Shown in pieces: positions 22,467 to 34,124 of a DNA stretch of 64,000 nt. The notes below the pieces were generated by a model. That model did no database searches and was not told where the DNA came from. It saw nothing but the letters and a program-made list of their open reading frames with translations. The first letter of the stretch is position 1. Every line of letters starts with the position of its first letter. Source of the stretch: Vitellaria paradoxa (taxonomy: Eukaryota; Streptophyta; Magnoliopsida; Ericales; Sapotaceae); NCBI GenBank assembly GCA_019916065.1, contig CM034238.1, positions 35,618,402 through 35,682,401 of the forward strand, in the 5' to 3' direction. The translations under genes were made by a program, and so were the position numbers.

Positions 22467-25304
22467 TCATTTTGAAACATAATACACTGCCACTAAGATA
22501 TACTCATTGCCAAATGAATTCACAAATGGTCCCATAAAATCCATACCCCAACAATCAAAGATATCAAGCACATAAATGGGGTGAAGTGGCATCATGTTTC
22601 TCCTAGTGATCTTACCAAGCCTTTGACACCTATCACAAGCAACACAAAAGGCATGCACATCCCTAAACATGGTAGGCCAAAACAATCCACTCTGTAAAAT
22701 CTTTGCCACTGTCTTCCTAGCTGAAAAATGACCTCCACATGCAAGAGTATGACAAAAACTAATGACACTCTGGGCTTCACTCTCGGGTATGCATCTCCTT
22801 ATGACTTGATCTGAGCAATACTTAAACAAATAAGGGTCATCCCAGAAAAAGTGTCTCACATTCCTAAAGAACTTCCTTCTATCCAGCATGGTCCAGTGAG
22901 AAGGCACAATACCTGAAGCTAGGTAGTTGGCTATATCTGCAAACCAAGGTACCTCAGAAGAGTCTATGTGTAACAACTGCTCATCAGGGAATGTCTCATT
23001 GATGGGAGAATCAAAAGATGCTAAATCCTGATGTGGGAGTCTAGAAATGTGATCAGCAACTACATTTTCAACTCCCTTTTTGTCCTTGATTTCTAAATCA
23101 AATTGTTGAAGCAGAAGAATCCATCTAATAAGTCTAGGCTTAGCATCAGGTTTGGTCAAGAGATACTTCAAAGCAGCATGGTCAGTGTATACTATGACAT
23201 AGGAACCTACCAGGTATGATCTGAAATTGTCCAAGGCATATACTACTGCTAGCAACTCCTTCTCAGTAGTAGTGTAATTCCTTTGTGCTTCACTAAGGGT
23301 TTTGCTAGCATAGTACAACACATGTGGTCTCCTATCCCTCCTCTGTCCTAGCACTGCACCAATGGCACAATCACTAGCATCACACATGATTTCAAATGGT
23401 AAAGTCCAGTCTGGTGGCTGCATAATGGGAGCTGAGGTGAGCAAACTCTTAAGTCTATCAAATGAGGCCTGACACTCTGGTGTCCAATCAAAGGGAACAT
23501 CCTGGGATAGAAGGTTGCACAAAGGTCTAGCAATGGCACTGAATGATGCAATGAACCTTCTACAAAACCCAGCATGGCCAAGAAATGATCTGATATCCTT
23601 AACACATCTAGGGGTAGGAAGTTTTTGAATAATTTCCACTTTGGCTTTGTCTACTTCTATCCCCCTAGAAGACACTATGTGGCCAAGGACAATTCCATGA
23701 GTTACCATAAAGTGGCATTTTTTCCAGTTCAAAACCAAGTTTTTCTCCTCACATCTAATCAAAACCTTCTCTAAGTTTCCCAAACATGTATCAAAGTCAC
23801 TGCCATATACTGAAAAGTCATCCATAAAAACTTCAAGGAATCTCTCTACAAAATCACTAAACAGACTCATCATACATCTCTGAAATGTTGCAGGAGCATT
23901 GCAAAGACCAAAAGGCATACGCCTATATGCAAATGTGCCAAATGGGCAAGTGAATGTGGTCTTTTCCTGATCCTCCAATGCAATCTCAATCTGATTATAC
24001 CCAGAGTAACCATCCAAGAAACAGTAAAATGCATGCCCTGCCACTCTTTCCAATACCTGATCTAGGAATGGAAGAGGGAAGTGATCTTTCCTTGTAACTG
24101 CATTCAACTTTCTATAATCTATGCACATGCGCCATCCTGTTTGGATGCGCATTGGAACTAATTCCTCTTTTTCATTCTTAATCACAGTCACTCCAGATTT
24201 CTTAAGCACTACTTGAGTTGGACTCACCCACTTAGAATCTGAGATGGGGCAGATAATTCCAGCATCCAAAAGCTTGATTACCTCCCCTCTAACAACCTCT
24301 TTCATGTTGGGGTTGAGTCTCCTTTGCATTTGCCTAATAGGCTTGGCCTCATCCTCCAAAAATATTCTATGAGTGCAAATCAATGGACTTATTCCCTGCA
24401 GATCTGCTATAGTCCAGCCCAAAGCTCCTCTATGCTTCCTCAAGACTTCCACAAGTCTATTTTCTTGGTCCCACCTCAGCTGAGATGAAATGACAGCTGG
24501 ATAGGACTCTCCCTCACCCAAAAATACATACTTCAAGCCACTTGGCAAGGGTTTTCTCTCAGGTTTTGGTGGCTGGTCCAAAAATGACAGAGGCTTAGCT
24601 ATGGGCAGCTCTAAAGACTCAACAGATGGTCTCCACTGATTCACCAATAGCATTGAATTTTTCATTTCCTCAAATTTTCCTCCCTCACAATTCTCCAAGT
24701 CACAATCAGCTAGGAAATCTACTTGCTCATTATTCAGTAAGGCTTTCTCCAAAGGGTCATCAAAATACTCTCTATCAAAGTGATCTTGAGTGGTTGTTTG
24801 AATCCAATCAACTTCCTCTACTTCCTCATAATCACTCGGCTGTTTGGTCACCTTGAAGATGTTTTTCTCAATTGTCATGTTTCCAAAGGAGAACTTGATA
24901 ACTCCAGTTCTACAATTGATCAAGGCATTTGAGGTGGCCAAAAATGGTCTTCCTAGGATAACAGGTACAGCTGGTTGGTTTCCTTGAATGGGCTGAGTAT
25001 CTAGCACTATAAAGTCCACCGGAAAGTAAAAATGATCCACTTGAATCAAGACATCCTCAACCACACCCCTAGGGACTTTAACTGACCTATCAGCAAGTTG
25101 TAGTGTCACCCTAGTAGGTCTAAGTTCTCCCAACCCCAGCTGTTTGTAAACAGTGAATGGTAAGAGGTTGACACTTGCACCTAAATCTAGCAAAGCTTGA
25201 TCTACCCTTTGATTCCCAATTAAGCAGGCTATGGTGGGGCAACCTGGATCTTTATATTTGGGAGGAGTTTTAAATTGCAAAATGGAGCTCACTTGTTCAG
25301 TCAA
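22467..25304 (-). CDS. Protease-RT-RNase H-integrase N-terminus, Athila unit B (945 aa)
   Basis: Longest coding frame in the window. Retropepsin active site DLGAS at residues about 40-44. RT begins near residue 350 ([29 protein letters not shown]) and has the FMDD catalytic box at about 494-497. RNase H starts near 635 ([14 protein letters not shown]) and includes [11 protein letters not shown]. Integrase has its HHCC zinc finger near 840-885 ([16 protein letters not shown]) and the first catalytic Asp near 918. The FMDD box, RT sequence, PBS type and GPY module point to the Athila clade of Ty3/gypsy. The frame ends early at a TGA that replaces the TGG of KWVEA (a G-to-A change). The methionine at 25304 is only the first after an upstream TGA; the natural frame comes from gag. 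Acts in virus-like particles (family knowledge). Confidence 0.9.
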   Translation of the reverse strand: MTEQVSSILQFKTPPKYKDPGCPTIACLIGNQRVDQALLDLGASVNLLPFTVYKQLGLGELRPTRVTLQLADRSVKVPRGVVEDVLIQVDHFYFPVDFIVLDTQPIQGNQPAVPVILGRPFLATSNALINCRTGVIKFSFGNMTIEKNIFKVTKQPSDYEEVEEVDWIQTTTQDHFDREYFDDPLEKALLNNEQVDFLADCDLENCEGGKFEEMKNSMLLVNQWRPSVESLELPIAKPLSFLDQPPKPERKPLPSGLKYVFLGEGESYPAVISSQLRWDQENRLVEVLRKHRGALGWTIADLQGISPLICTHRIFLEDEAKPIRQMQRRLNPNMKEVVRGEVIKLLDAGIICPISDSKWVSPTQVVLKKSGVTVIKNEKEELVPMRIQTGWRMCIDYRKLNAVTRKDHFPLPFLDQVLERVAGHAFYCFLDGYSGYNQIEIALEDQEKTTFTCPFGTFAYRRMPFGLCNAPATFQRCMMSLFSDFVERFLEVFMDDFSVYGSDFDTCLGNLEKVLIRCEEKNLVLNWKKCHFMVTHGIVLGHIVSSRGIEVDKAKVEIIQKLPTPRCVKDIRSFLGHAGFCRRFIASFSAIARPLCNLLSQDVPFDWTPECQASFDRLKSLLTSAPIMQPPDWTLPFEIMCDASDCAIGAVLGQRRDRRPHVLYYASKTLSEAQRNYTTTEKELLAVVYALDNFRSYLVGSYVIVYTDHAALKYLLTKPDAKPRLIRWILLLQQFDLEIKDKKGVENVVADHISRLPHQDLASFDSPINETFPDEQLLHIDSSEVPWFADIANYLASGIVPSHWTMLDRRKFFRNVRHFFWDDPYLFKYCSDQVIRRCIPESEAQSVISFCHTLACGGHFSARKTVAKILQSGLFWPTMFRDVHAFCVACDRCQRLGKITRRNMMPLHPIYVLDIFDCWGMDFMGPFVNSFGNEYILVAVYYVSK

Positions 25305-25310
25305 AAATGC

Positions 25311-26040
25311 TCATTCTTTCACATTCATTTTCCTCTTAACAGTACACAAATCTTTCAAAAATTTTCCATAGGATGGATTTTGTTTAATTGCATCAAGTAA
25401 GGGAATATTGATTCTGACTTGTTTGAACAATTCATAGATGTCAGAATTCAAATTCTCTTTCTTGGCTTTGTTCAATCTTTGTGGAAATGGAAGTTTTGGA
25501 ACAAATTCAGATTTGTCCAACTTGGTTTTATTCAAAATCTCTTTATTTTCAAAATCTTTTTCACTCTTTTCAAACTGATTTTCCTCAGAAATTTTTTTCT
25601 TATTGTCAGAAATTTCCTCTTTATTTTCAGAATTTACCTGCTCTGTTCTCTGAATTCTGATTTGCTGCTTACTGCTATTCGAATGTTGCTTGCTGGTATT
25701 TGAATATTCCTTTGGTTGCATCAGAATTTTCTGCCTTTCTTGGCTCAGATTCTGCTTTTCCTCAAGTTTTCTGCTGTCCAACTTGCTGTCCCCAATTAGT
25801 CTTTCATTTTGCTTCAATTCTTGCTCTTCATTCTGAAACATGATTTCTTTCTCAGAAGTGCTAAATTGCTGTTTCTGTTCACTTTCTGTTCTGCTGTCCA
25901 ATTTCTGTTTCAGCTGCATTTCCTCTTCATTTTTCATTATTTCTTGCTCATTTTCTTCCTCAATTTCTTCAGCAGGTGGTTTGTAATCTGGCTTGACAAT
26001 TTGCTTTCCACTTCTCAATGTTGAAACAGCTTGTACATGC
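25311..26040 (-). pseudogene. gag C-terminal fragment, unit B
   Basis: Same truncated K/E/N/Q-rich gag linker as in unit A, with the same TGA (25311-25313) before protease and the same junction to LINE sequence at 26040/26041. Capsid and zinc knuckle are absent. Confidence 0.75.
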
Positions 26041-28446
26041 AAGGTGCTAAACCTTATGTTGAAAGTGTCATGAGCACAAGCGTACCATTGGACCTCTTGG
26101 AATCTTTAGAAAGTGAAGTCACAGATGAGGAGATAAAGGCACTCTATTCTCATTGCCAAGCTACAAATCACTAGGGCCGAATGGATTTACTTCTCATTTC
26201 TTCAAAAAGGCTTGGAGTATTGTAGGAGATGATTTCCTAAATGCTATAAAATCCTTCTTTAGCTCAAGGAAGCTACTTAAGGTGATTAATTCCACAAGTA
26301 TTGCTCTAGTCCCTAAAGTTCCTAATCCAAGCAAGTGATAGATTACATACCCATCTCTTGTTGTACAACTTGTACAAATGCATATCCAAAATCATTGCAA
26401 ATAGGCTCAAGAAGTTAATGCCTCTCATAATCAGCCTCTCCTAAGCAACATTTGTCAAAGGCAGAACTATCTCAGACCAAATCCTTTTCATGCAAGAATT
26501 GGTGAGAAATTATCATAGACAGAATATGTCCCCAAGGAGTACCTTGAAGATTGATTTATTGAAGGCTTTTGATTCTGTTTCATGGGATCTCATCCTCGAT
26601 GCTTTACAAGCACTTAGTCTCCCAAGCAAGTTTGTCGATTGGATAAAAGCTTGTATCACTTCTCCTCAATTCTCTATATCAATAAATGGTGCTCTAGAAG
26701 GTTACTTTCAAGGTGCTAGAGACTTCGTCAAGGTGATCCACCTTCCCCAAACCTATTCCTCATATTCATGGAGTTTTTCTCACAGTTGTTCAACAAAAGG
26801 GTAGAGGGAAGTGATTTACCCTATCATCCAAAATGCACTAATCCTCTCATTAATCATATATGCTTTGCAGATGACTTGTTCATACTTTGTTCCCCTAACG
26901 ATGTTTCTTTTTAGATAATTCATCAAGCTCTTTAGGAATTCCATAAGTATTTAGGATTGCATCCTAATGGGAGTAAGAGTAAAATTTATATTTCAGGAGT
27001 CAACCATCAAAACAAGCTTCATCTATGCTCTATGCTCGGGTTTTAGGTTGGAAAGCTTCCTTTCAAATATCTAGGTGTGCCATTGATCTCTACAAAGCTT
27101 AAGCATGAAGACTGCAAGGAGCTAATTGAAAAAGTTACCAAGAAAGTCAAGAGTTGGACTGTAAAAAGCCTTTCCTAGGCTGGTAGAATGGTTCTAGTCA
27201 AGTCTGTCCTATTCAGTATACAAGTTTACTGGAGTATTCACTTCATTCTTCCCAAGAGAGTGTGCAATGCCATTGAGCAAATTTTGAGAAGGTTCCTATG
27301 GTTGGGAGCCGATTTGAAGCAATGGGGAAGCAAGATTGCATGGGCTGAGGTTTGCAAGCTAAAGAAAGAAGGAGGTCTTGGAATTAGGAGACTTGGAGAA
27401 TAGAACAAGGCATCCATGATGAGGCATATTTGGGCATTATGCTCCACAAGCCCTTCCCTTTGGGTTGAATGGTGCCACTCTAACCTCCTCAAAGGGAAAT
27501 GTTTTTGGGAGATAAAGCTACCATCTGATTGCTTATGGATTTGGAGGAAACTACTCAAGCTTAGAGAGGAGGCAAGAAGCTTATCCAAATATAAAGTGGG
27601 CAAAGGTAACTCAATATCCCTATGGTATTCCAATTGGCATCCTCTTGGACCATTGATTCCTAAATATGGGCCTAGGATGGCCTATGATGCCGGATTGTCT
27701 AGAAATGCTAGAGTTGACCGAATTGTTGAAAATGGGAATTAAAAGTGGCCCTACCCATGTACATGGGAATTAAGGGAGATAATAATTGAGCACCCTTCTA
27801 TCTATTCACCAAGCATCAACTCTGAGGATAAGTTCATTTGGAATGCATCAAAGAATGGAGTATATGGAGCGGCTGCAACATGGAATGCAATCTGAGAAAG
27901 AAACCAAAAGGTAACTTGGCACCACTTGATATGGTTTACTCACCACATTCCCACACATAGTTTTATACTTTGGCTTGCTATTAGAGAAAGATTAAACACA
28001 AAGGATAGAATGATTGGCTAGGGCATGAATATAGACCCCACATGTGTGCTATGTGGTAGTGCTTTTGAAACCATGGGCCACTTATTCTTCAAGTGTTCAT
28101 TTGCGGCTGATTTGAGAGCCACCATTCTACACAAATGCTCCATCATCAAACCCCCCACAACCTTGGAAACTTGAAGTCTCTTAGGCCACGGGAAAATTCA
28201 ATGGGAAGCATACTTGGGCCGGCTTAGTGTATCACACATGGGAAGAAAGAAACAAGAGAATTTTCAAAGGGCAATCGTCATCCATGGCTACTATTATACA
28301 AAGAATAGAGTATGAAGTTAGAAGTAAACTCTTCCAATCCCATGTCAAATTGACTAATGTAAATTCTAGCTTACTTGATAGTTGGGGGATCCACTAATTA
28401 CTTATACGTAATGTTTTGCTATATAGGGGAATGCCCCTAAGATATT
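26041..28446 (+). pseudogene. LINE RT fragment captured in unit B
   Basis: Near-identical copy of the LINE piece in unit A (13571-15976), with the same stops and the same junctions to gag and LTR. The two differences I found are at 26755 and 27679. RT blocks, FADDLF, the post-RT region and the zf-RVT cysteines are all recognisable. It is a decayed plant L1-type LINE, oriented opposite to the host retrotransposon. Confidence 0.85.
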
Positions 28447-29969
28447 TGCTTGTTCTTGTTTAATTACCTCACTCCAAAATAAAAGCTCAAATGAAAATTC
28501 AGATTATAAATTCAAATTTAAAGAAAATGTTAAGTGAGGTAAATCAAGACAAGTTTTCCCCCAAGTGCAAGGTGTGGTTGAAGCACAAAATAACTGGTAA
28601 GTCCCAGGTCATTTCCACAGGGATCTAGGGAGTAATGAAGTGAATGACTCTAATGGAGATTAATTTGGCAAAACACAACTCACAGAAAAATGTGAAACAG
28701 AAAATTAAAATCTGATTTGGTTGGTTGATGATTTTGAACTAATTTTCCAAAAGCAAAGTGAATTTAAACTAAAAGATTAAGTGATAAAAAGGTTGAGCAA
28801 GACAAGTTTAATACCAATCCGAATGAATTTCAAGTGCCAAGAGTTTATAAATTACCAAATTCAATTTGTACTGATTTTTGAGAAAATTAATTTCAATTGA
28901 AACAAACCATGGATTAAACACTCAATGTGCATAACCTATTTTAAGGACAATAGGAGTTCTAATTCTAGCAACCCACATACAACAATGTCATGAGAGTTCT
29001 AAGTTAAGCAACACCTATGAACTCATCAATAGGATATACAAAGTTGGATTAATCGGGTCTTGAATCAATGAGTTCTAAGACACCCAGCTGCAAATTGACT
29101 TGATAACCATAAGAACTCAAAGTAAATCCATGAAGTTCGGCCACTTGAGATTCATTGGAAGGGCATTACCCTTGCCTTGGCCCAAGAAGACTTAGCCGAG
29201 CATGTTAAAAAGAAGAATAACAGAAATGGAAATCTGATTGGAAGACATTACAATCTGAAATTGAAAGTTAAATGGATTTAGAACTGAAAATCTGATTACA
29301 GGAATTGGAATGAATTCAAAAATGTAAATCTCAGAAACTCCAATGCCGAATTAAAATTCCAATGTAAAACTATGAACTCTCCATGAATTTCTCTCCAAAA
29401 CTCTCTCTACAAAATCTGAATCTCTTCCCCCGAATCTTCTCTGTTTTTTTTCTGTGTGTCTCACTCCACTTCTCTCCTCTTCTCTCTCCCCTCTCTTTCT
29501 CTCTCCTCTAACCGAATGTAGTCCTCATGATGGCTCCTTCTCTCTCCTATATCTTTTTTTACTGATTTGCCCTCCCTGGATTGCAGGTTACATCACATGG
29601 AGAAGTTGGGGTCACATGGAATTCGTTGCTGTGAAGAAGCTTATATTCGAATACAGTAAAACCATATTCGAATATGATCCTCTGCTGCAGAAATTTCCAG
29701 AATAGTGATTCTGATCTCTTTGCATTGATTTCAACTGAATTTTCTTCTTCTTCTGAAATAGCTTCAATCCTTTGATGTGTTGTGCAGCATGCTTTCTTCT
29801 CAACATCCTCAATGTAGCTTAATTTCTTGTTTTTGTGATGGAAATCAACACATATTCCACTTTGGAGATATGGAGATGAAATCTGCACAAAACATAGATT
29901 TTATATCTTTTTATGATGTGTGCAAGTGTAATTTGAATATATAAATATGTAACAATTGATGTCCAATCA
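28447..29969 (-). repeat. Athila LTR 3 (3' LTR of unit C, shared with B)
   Basis: TGATTGG at 29969 to AAGCA at 28447, abutting LINE sequence on the left. Contains the ATTCGAATA pair near 29645 and 29666. Nearly the same as LTR 2; differences seen are mainly homopolymer lengths. Confidence 0.92.
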
Positions 29970-31673
29970 CACACCCCCCAACTACAACATTACTAGTCCC
30001 TAGTAATGCTTCTAATAGAAGAAATAGGAGAGAAATCCAAAAGCATTAATTTCATTTCAATTTGAATGATATTTCAGCTATTCATATGGAATTAGTCAAC
30101 ACCATAAGCAAAAACTTTCATAAGCAAAGTTTAAAATTTAAAATTTTATAAGAGATGTGAAACTTGCCAAATGTGTGAAATGAATGTGAATGAATAGCAG
30201 CTTTTAGCTCTATCAACTTAACATACATCTTTAGAACTTCATTTAATTCTGAACTTTGCATTCCATTTCATTCCCAAGTTTTGACTTCAAATCTCACCTT
30301 GGAATTCACTCCAAAGAAAATAGAGCACACAAGGTTTCACTCAAGATGCCCCTTATTAAGAGTAAATGTTCATCAAATTCTAGAAGGTGGCATCAACAAG
30401 TCAAAAACGATGTATTCAAGAAAGAATTGGACTTGGCATAACTCCATGAAGGAATGATGTAGCAAAGTAATTTCAGAATTTTCACCATGATTCCCTAATT
30501 CCTAAATTTCACAATTGAATGAAAATTCTTCCAAAGATCAATTAGGACTTGCAATGGGTTGTAATGGGGCCATGAGGTTTAATAAGGTAATAGAAGGAAA
30601 GGATAAGGAATTCAAAAACTGATTTGGAACACTGAAATAAACTTTCTTCCACCCTTCTACAATTCATTTTTTTTTTTTTTTTTGAAATTGAAATTACCTC
30701 AAGTGAATGTATTTCAAAATTAAAACAGTTTCCACCTTTTTGATTTTCTTTTTATCAACAATTTCCCTTAACATTTCTTTTTCCTCATTCCATTCATTTT
30801 TCTTTCTTCTCACCTCCAAATCCCACAATTCAGCCCACCAACCTTCATTTCTATTCTCAGTGCATTCCAAAATACATAGGGAAGGCTAGAGAGCATTCAT
30901 TTTGGTTAAAGGAATTATGTGGTAAAAATGAAGAAGTATGAATGCTCTAATAAGGCTCAAACTTGGCTACAATGGTCATGTTTATCAAAGAAAGGCATTC
31001 CAAGCTCAAATGTTAAGAAAAATGGCCTAATATCACTTCTATGATTTCATTCCATCCAACCATAAAAGTTAAGAATCAGAAGTCTAGTTCCATTCTTCTA
31101 TCACTTCACAAACACCCAAAGCAAAATAGTATAAGTGGAGTTATTGAAGGAATTTGAAGTGCAAAAAGCTTGAGCTTTTGGAAAGCCCTTAGAGTAAATG
31201 AAGTCTCTCATGAACAAAGTTTAAGGCTCAAATATCTCACTTCAGGTTTTAAGTCTCCACTATATCTGGAAATCCATAAAACACATTATTCATTCATAAA
31301 TTCATTCCTCAAGACAAATGTTAGATCAACAATCCTCAAACTAAATCCATTCACACACTTTTCAACTTAAAAACACATGGCAACCACAACAACTCTTAAA
31401 ATTTCATACTTCAACTCAGCTCAATCCAATTTATGCAAATGACATCACTAATTCCAAGAAAACAGAAATTTCATTCATTCCAAGTTGTAAGTTCAAAGTC
31501 ATAGGTAGCAAAAGTAAAACAAAACAACTTAAACCTAATCAAAAGAAACAAACAGCAGGAACATCAATCCAAATCCTATTGTTGACAAAACATATTTGAA
31601 ATATTCTAAAGATTTGCTGTCAAAAATCTGGTTTCAAGGACAAAAGGGTCTGAATCATGGCTGAAATACTGAA
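29970..31673 (-). other. 3' UTR and polypurine tract, unit C
   Basis: Purine tract at 29970-29982 on the minus strand, then non-coding sequence collinear with units A and B. No gene is seen. Confidence 0.7.
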
Positions 31674-33052
31674 TTAAGCATTTCTCCCTTCTTGGCTCAA
31701 TTCGAATATGCTCTCCACCATTCGAATAAGCTTTTGCTGCCCCTGTCTCAGCTCACTAACTTCCCTCATCAGTACTTCTTGATTTTGCTGGATTAACTTC
31801 AACTTCTCCTCTGTGCTCATGGGAGCTGCTTCAGTTGCCTCCTCCTCTGCTGGCTGCTGCTGGTTGTTCTCAACTGCAGGTGGAGCAGCCTTCTTCAATT
31901 GTCCTCGACTTCGATTCATAGATATCTTGTCTATCAAAGGAGCAGCTTTCACAATGGCCATTCCTACCTCTTCCTCTATTCCCAGAAAGTGCTGAATTAT
32001 CTCTGTAATTAAACCTCCAAAAGGCAGCCCAGCAGTGGATTCTGATTTCTCCACCACATGAGAAATAACCAACCAGATGTGGTAAGGTAAATCCATGGGA
32101 ATGCCTAACAACAACTTTCCCATAATCATGGCTTGTTCTAGAGTGATGGTTGACTTGTAAGCATGGGGCAGAAATAAAGAACAGACTAGCATGTGAAGGA
32201 CATTACTTTTGGGAGTAATTCCTGACTTGGACATCCTAGCAGTGGTCCATTGAGCTTGAGGGTTGGCTGTGAAGAGTCCTAGCCAAATTGTCCTTATGCA
32301 ATTGCTTCTCCCATTGTGCTTTTTGTTTAGGTGTGGATTCGGGTATTCTTTCAACAGGCAAGTGACCTATGAAAGAAATCTTCTCAAGATTCAAACTAAT
32401 TCTCTTCCCTCTAACCTTAGAGTTTATCTCAGGTCTCCCATGAATCATACCCATTCAGCATTTGAGTAAAACTCTCTCACATATGGTACCACAGCCCTCC
32501 TACTGGTTGTAACCCAATGTGCCCAGCCCCTTTGCTCAAATAATTCTAACAATTCATAGGGTGGTTCATTGTAATCCTCCAATTTAATTCCTCTTTCACT
32601 CAACACAGCTCTCTTGCTGTAATTCTCATCATATTTCAGCTTGAAGCTTTGTTGGAAAACCTCAAGTTATCAAAAGAACCCTCATCAAAAAGATCATGGT
32701 CAGATTGTGCTTCAGGTTCATCCTCAGGAACATTTTCAGAGGTGTGGACCTCATGCTCAGGAGCAGTAGTGTGTTCCTTAGTAGGCACATTCTCAGGAAC
32801 TCCAACAGAGTTTTCCTTTTCAACATTAGAGACATGATCATCATGTCTCTCACTCAAACTCTCATTACCTACAGAATGGAATGATTCTGTTCTAGAGGAG
32901 GACCTACGGTCTGATTTAGAAGATGACAATTCATATGTTATGGGTTCCTGAACAACAAGTGAAGAACCCTTACCATGTTGGCTCAAAATCCTCATGCTCC
33001 TTCTTTTAGCCTTACCTTTGTAAGCCATCTTCTTCATCCTCTTTGGTGGCAT
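31674..33052 (-). pseudogene. ORF3, unit C, several one-base indels
   Basis: Same protein as the intact copy in unit B, but split by single-base changes near 32275 (extra base), 32453 (missing T) and 32641 (missing T). The open pieces are 31674-32354, 32236-32454 and 32636-33052. No other damage is evident, and all indels lie in or beside short homopolymers. Confidence 0.82.
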
Positions 33053-34124
33053 CTTGCTTCAATTGATTCTCCACCCTTTATCAGAAATTTTCCAAAGCTG
33101 TAAACCCTAGCTTCTTCAATCGCAGCTCTGTATCTGAATCTTCCTTTCAATGTCAACTCAAAATCACACTCAGATAATCTGAAAGTAAAAGACTGGAAGA
33201 AGATGTGGAATGGTGAAGGTTTCAGGGTTGTGGGCACCAGGGCTCGTATTCGAATAGAACAGGAACTTGAATGGGGCCACTCACGGGTATATACAGGATT
33301 TAAAACCGACATCATATTCGAATACCCAGACCCATATTCGAATACAGGTTATCAGCAATTTGCAATTCCAGTGTCCAGAAAACCAGAAATTCTTCCCCCA
33401 TTTCTTAAGAATACTCAAATTAAGTTTTGCCAACAGCTAGGATTCGAAAATTATTTCAAAAGAATAACTAATTCAAGAAGAAGTTTTGCAATTTTTCCAA
33501 ATTTTCAAAATTTTTTTTTTTTTCAAATTTTCAACATATGCAAACTCAAACTGACATAAGCATGATCTTAATTCAATTCAAACAATTCCAAATCATATTC
33601 AAAACATTCTGATCATATCCAATCACTCAATTCAGCAAATTTCAGTAAAAATACTATTCACATCCACAAACTCAGATTGTGTCCCCCCCAACTAAAATCA
33701 TGCATTGTCCTCAATGTATTAAACCAGCAATTAAAGAAAGGTTGGGGAAGTAACATACCTGAAGATTGTGAATGAAAATTCAACTTATACCAAGAATGAA
33801 AGCTGATAGTCAGCTGCTGTGACCAATTCCCCACCAACTTGTTCCAAGCTCACATTTCAGCAGTGGCAAGGCATTTAGTCCAGCTACTGCATGATCACAG
33901 CTGCAGTTGCAATTGCAACTGATCACATCAGATTTGAATGGATTCTTTTCATCAAGCAGATTCTTCACTTCCTCAGTTGAGTACTACTTGCAGCTGAAAA
34001 CTGAAGGTTAGCAATAACCATATACAACTTTTTTTTTTTTTTTACAAAAACAAAGAAAACAGAAAATCAAAAGCATAACAGAACCTACACTATTATGATA
34101 CAAAGTCAGAGTCCTTTCCTTCAT
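33053..34124 (-). promoter_or_regulatory. Leader between pol and ORF3, unit C, with putative internal promoter
   Basis: Contains a perfect 18-bp palindrome CAGTTGCAATTGCAACTG (33904-33921), hairpin CATTGAGGACAATG (33703-33716), internal purine tract (about 33681-33696), ATTCGAATA at 33336-33344, 33316-33324 and 33248-33256, and TATATA at 33288-33293. Layout is as in unit B. Confidence 0.55.
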
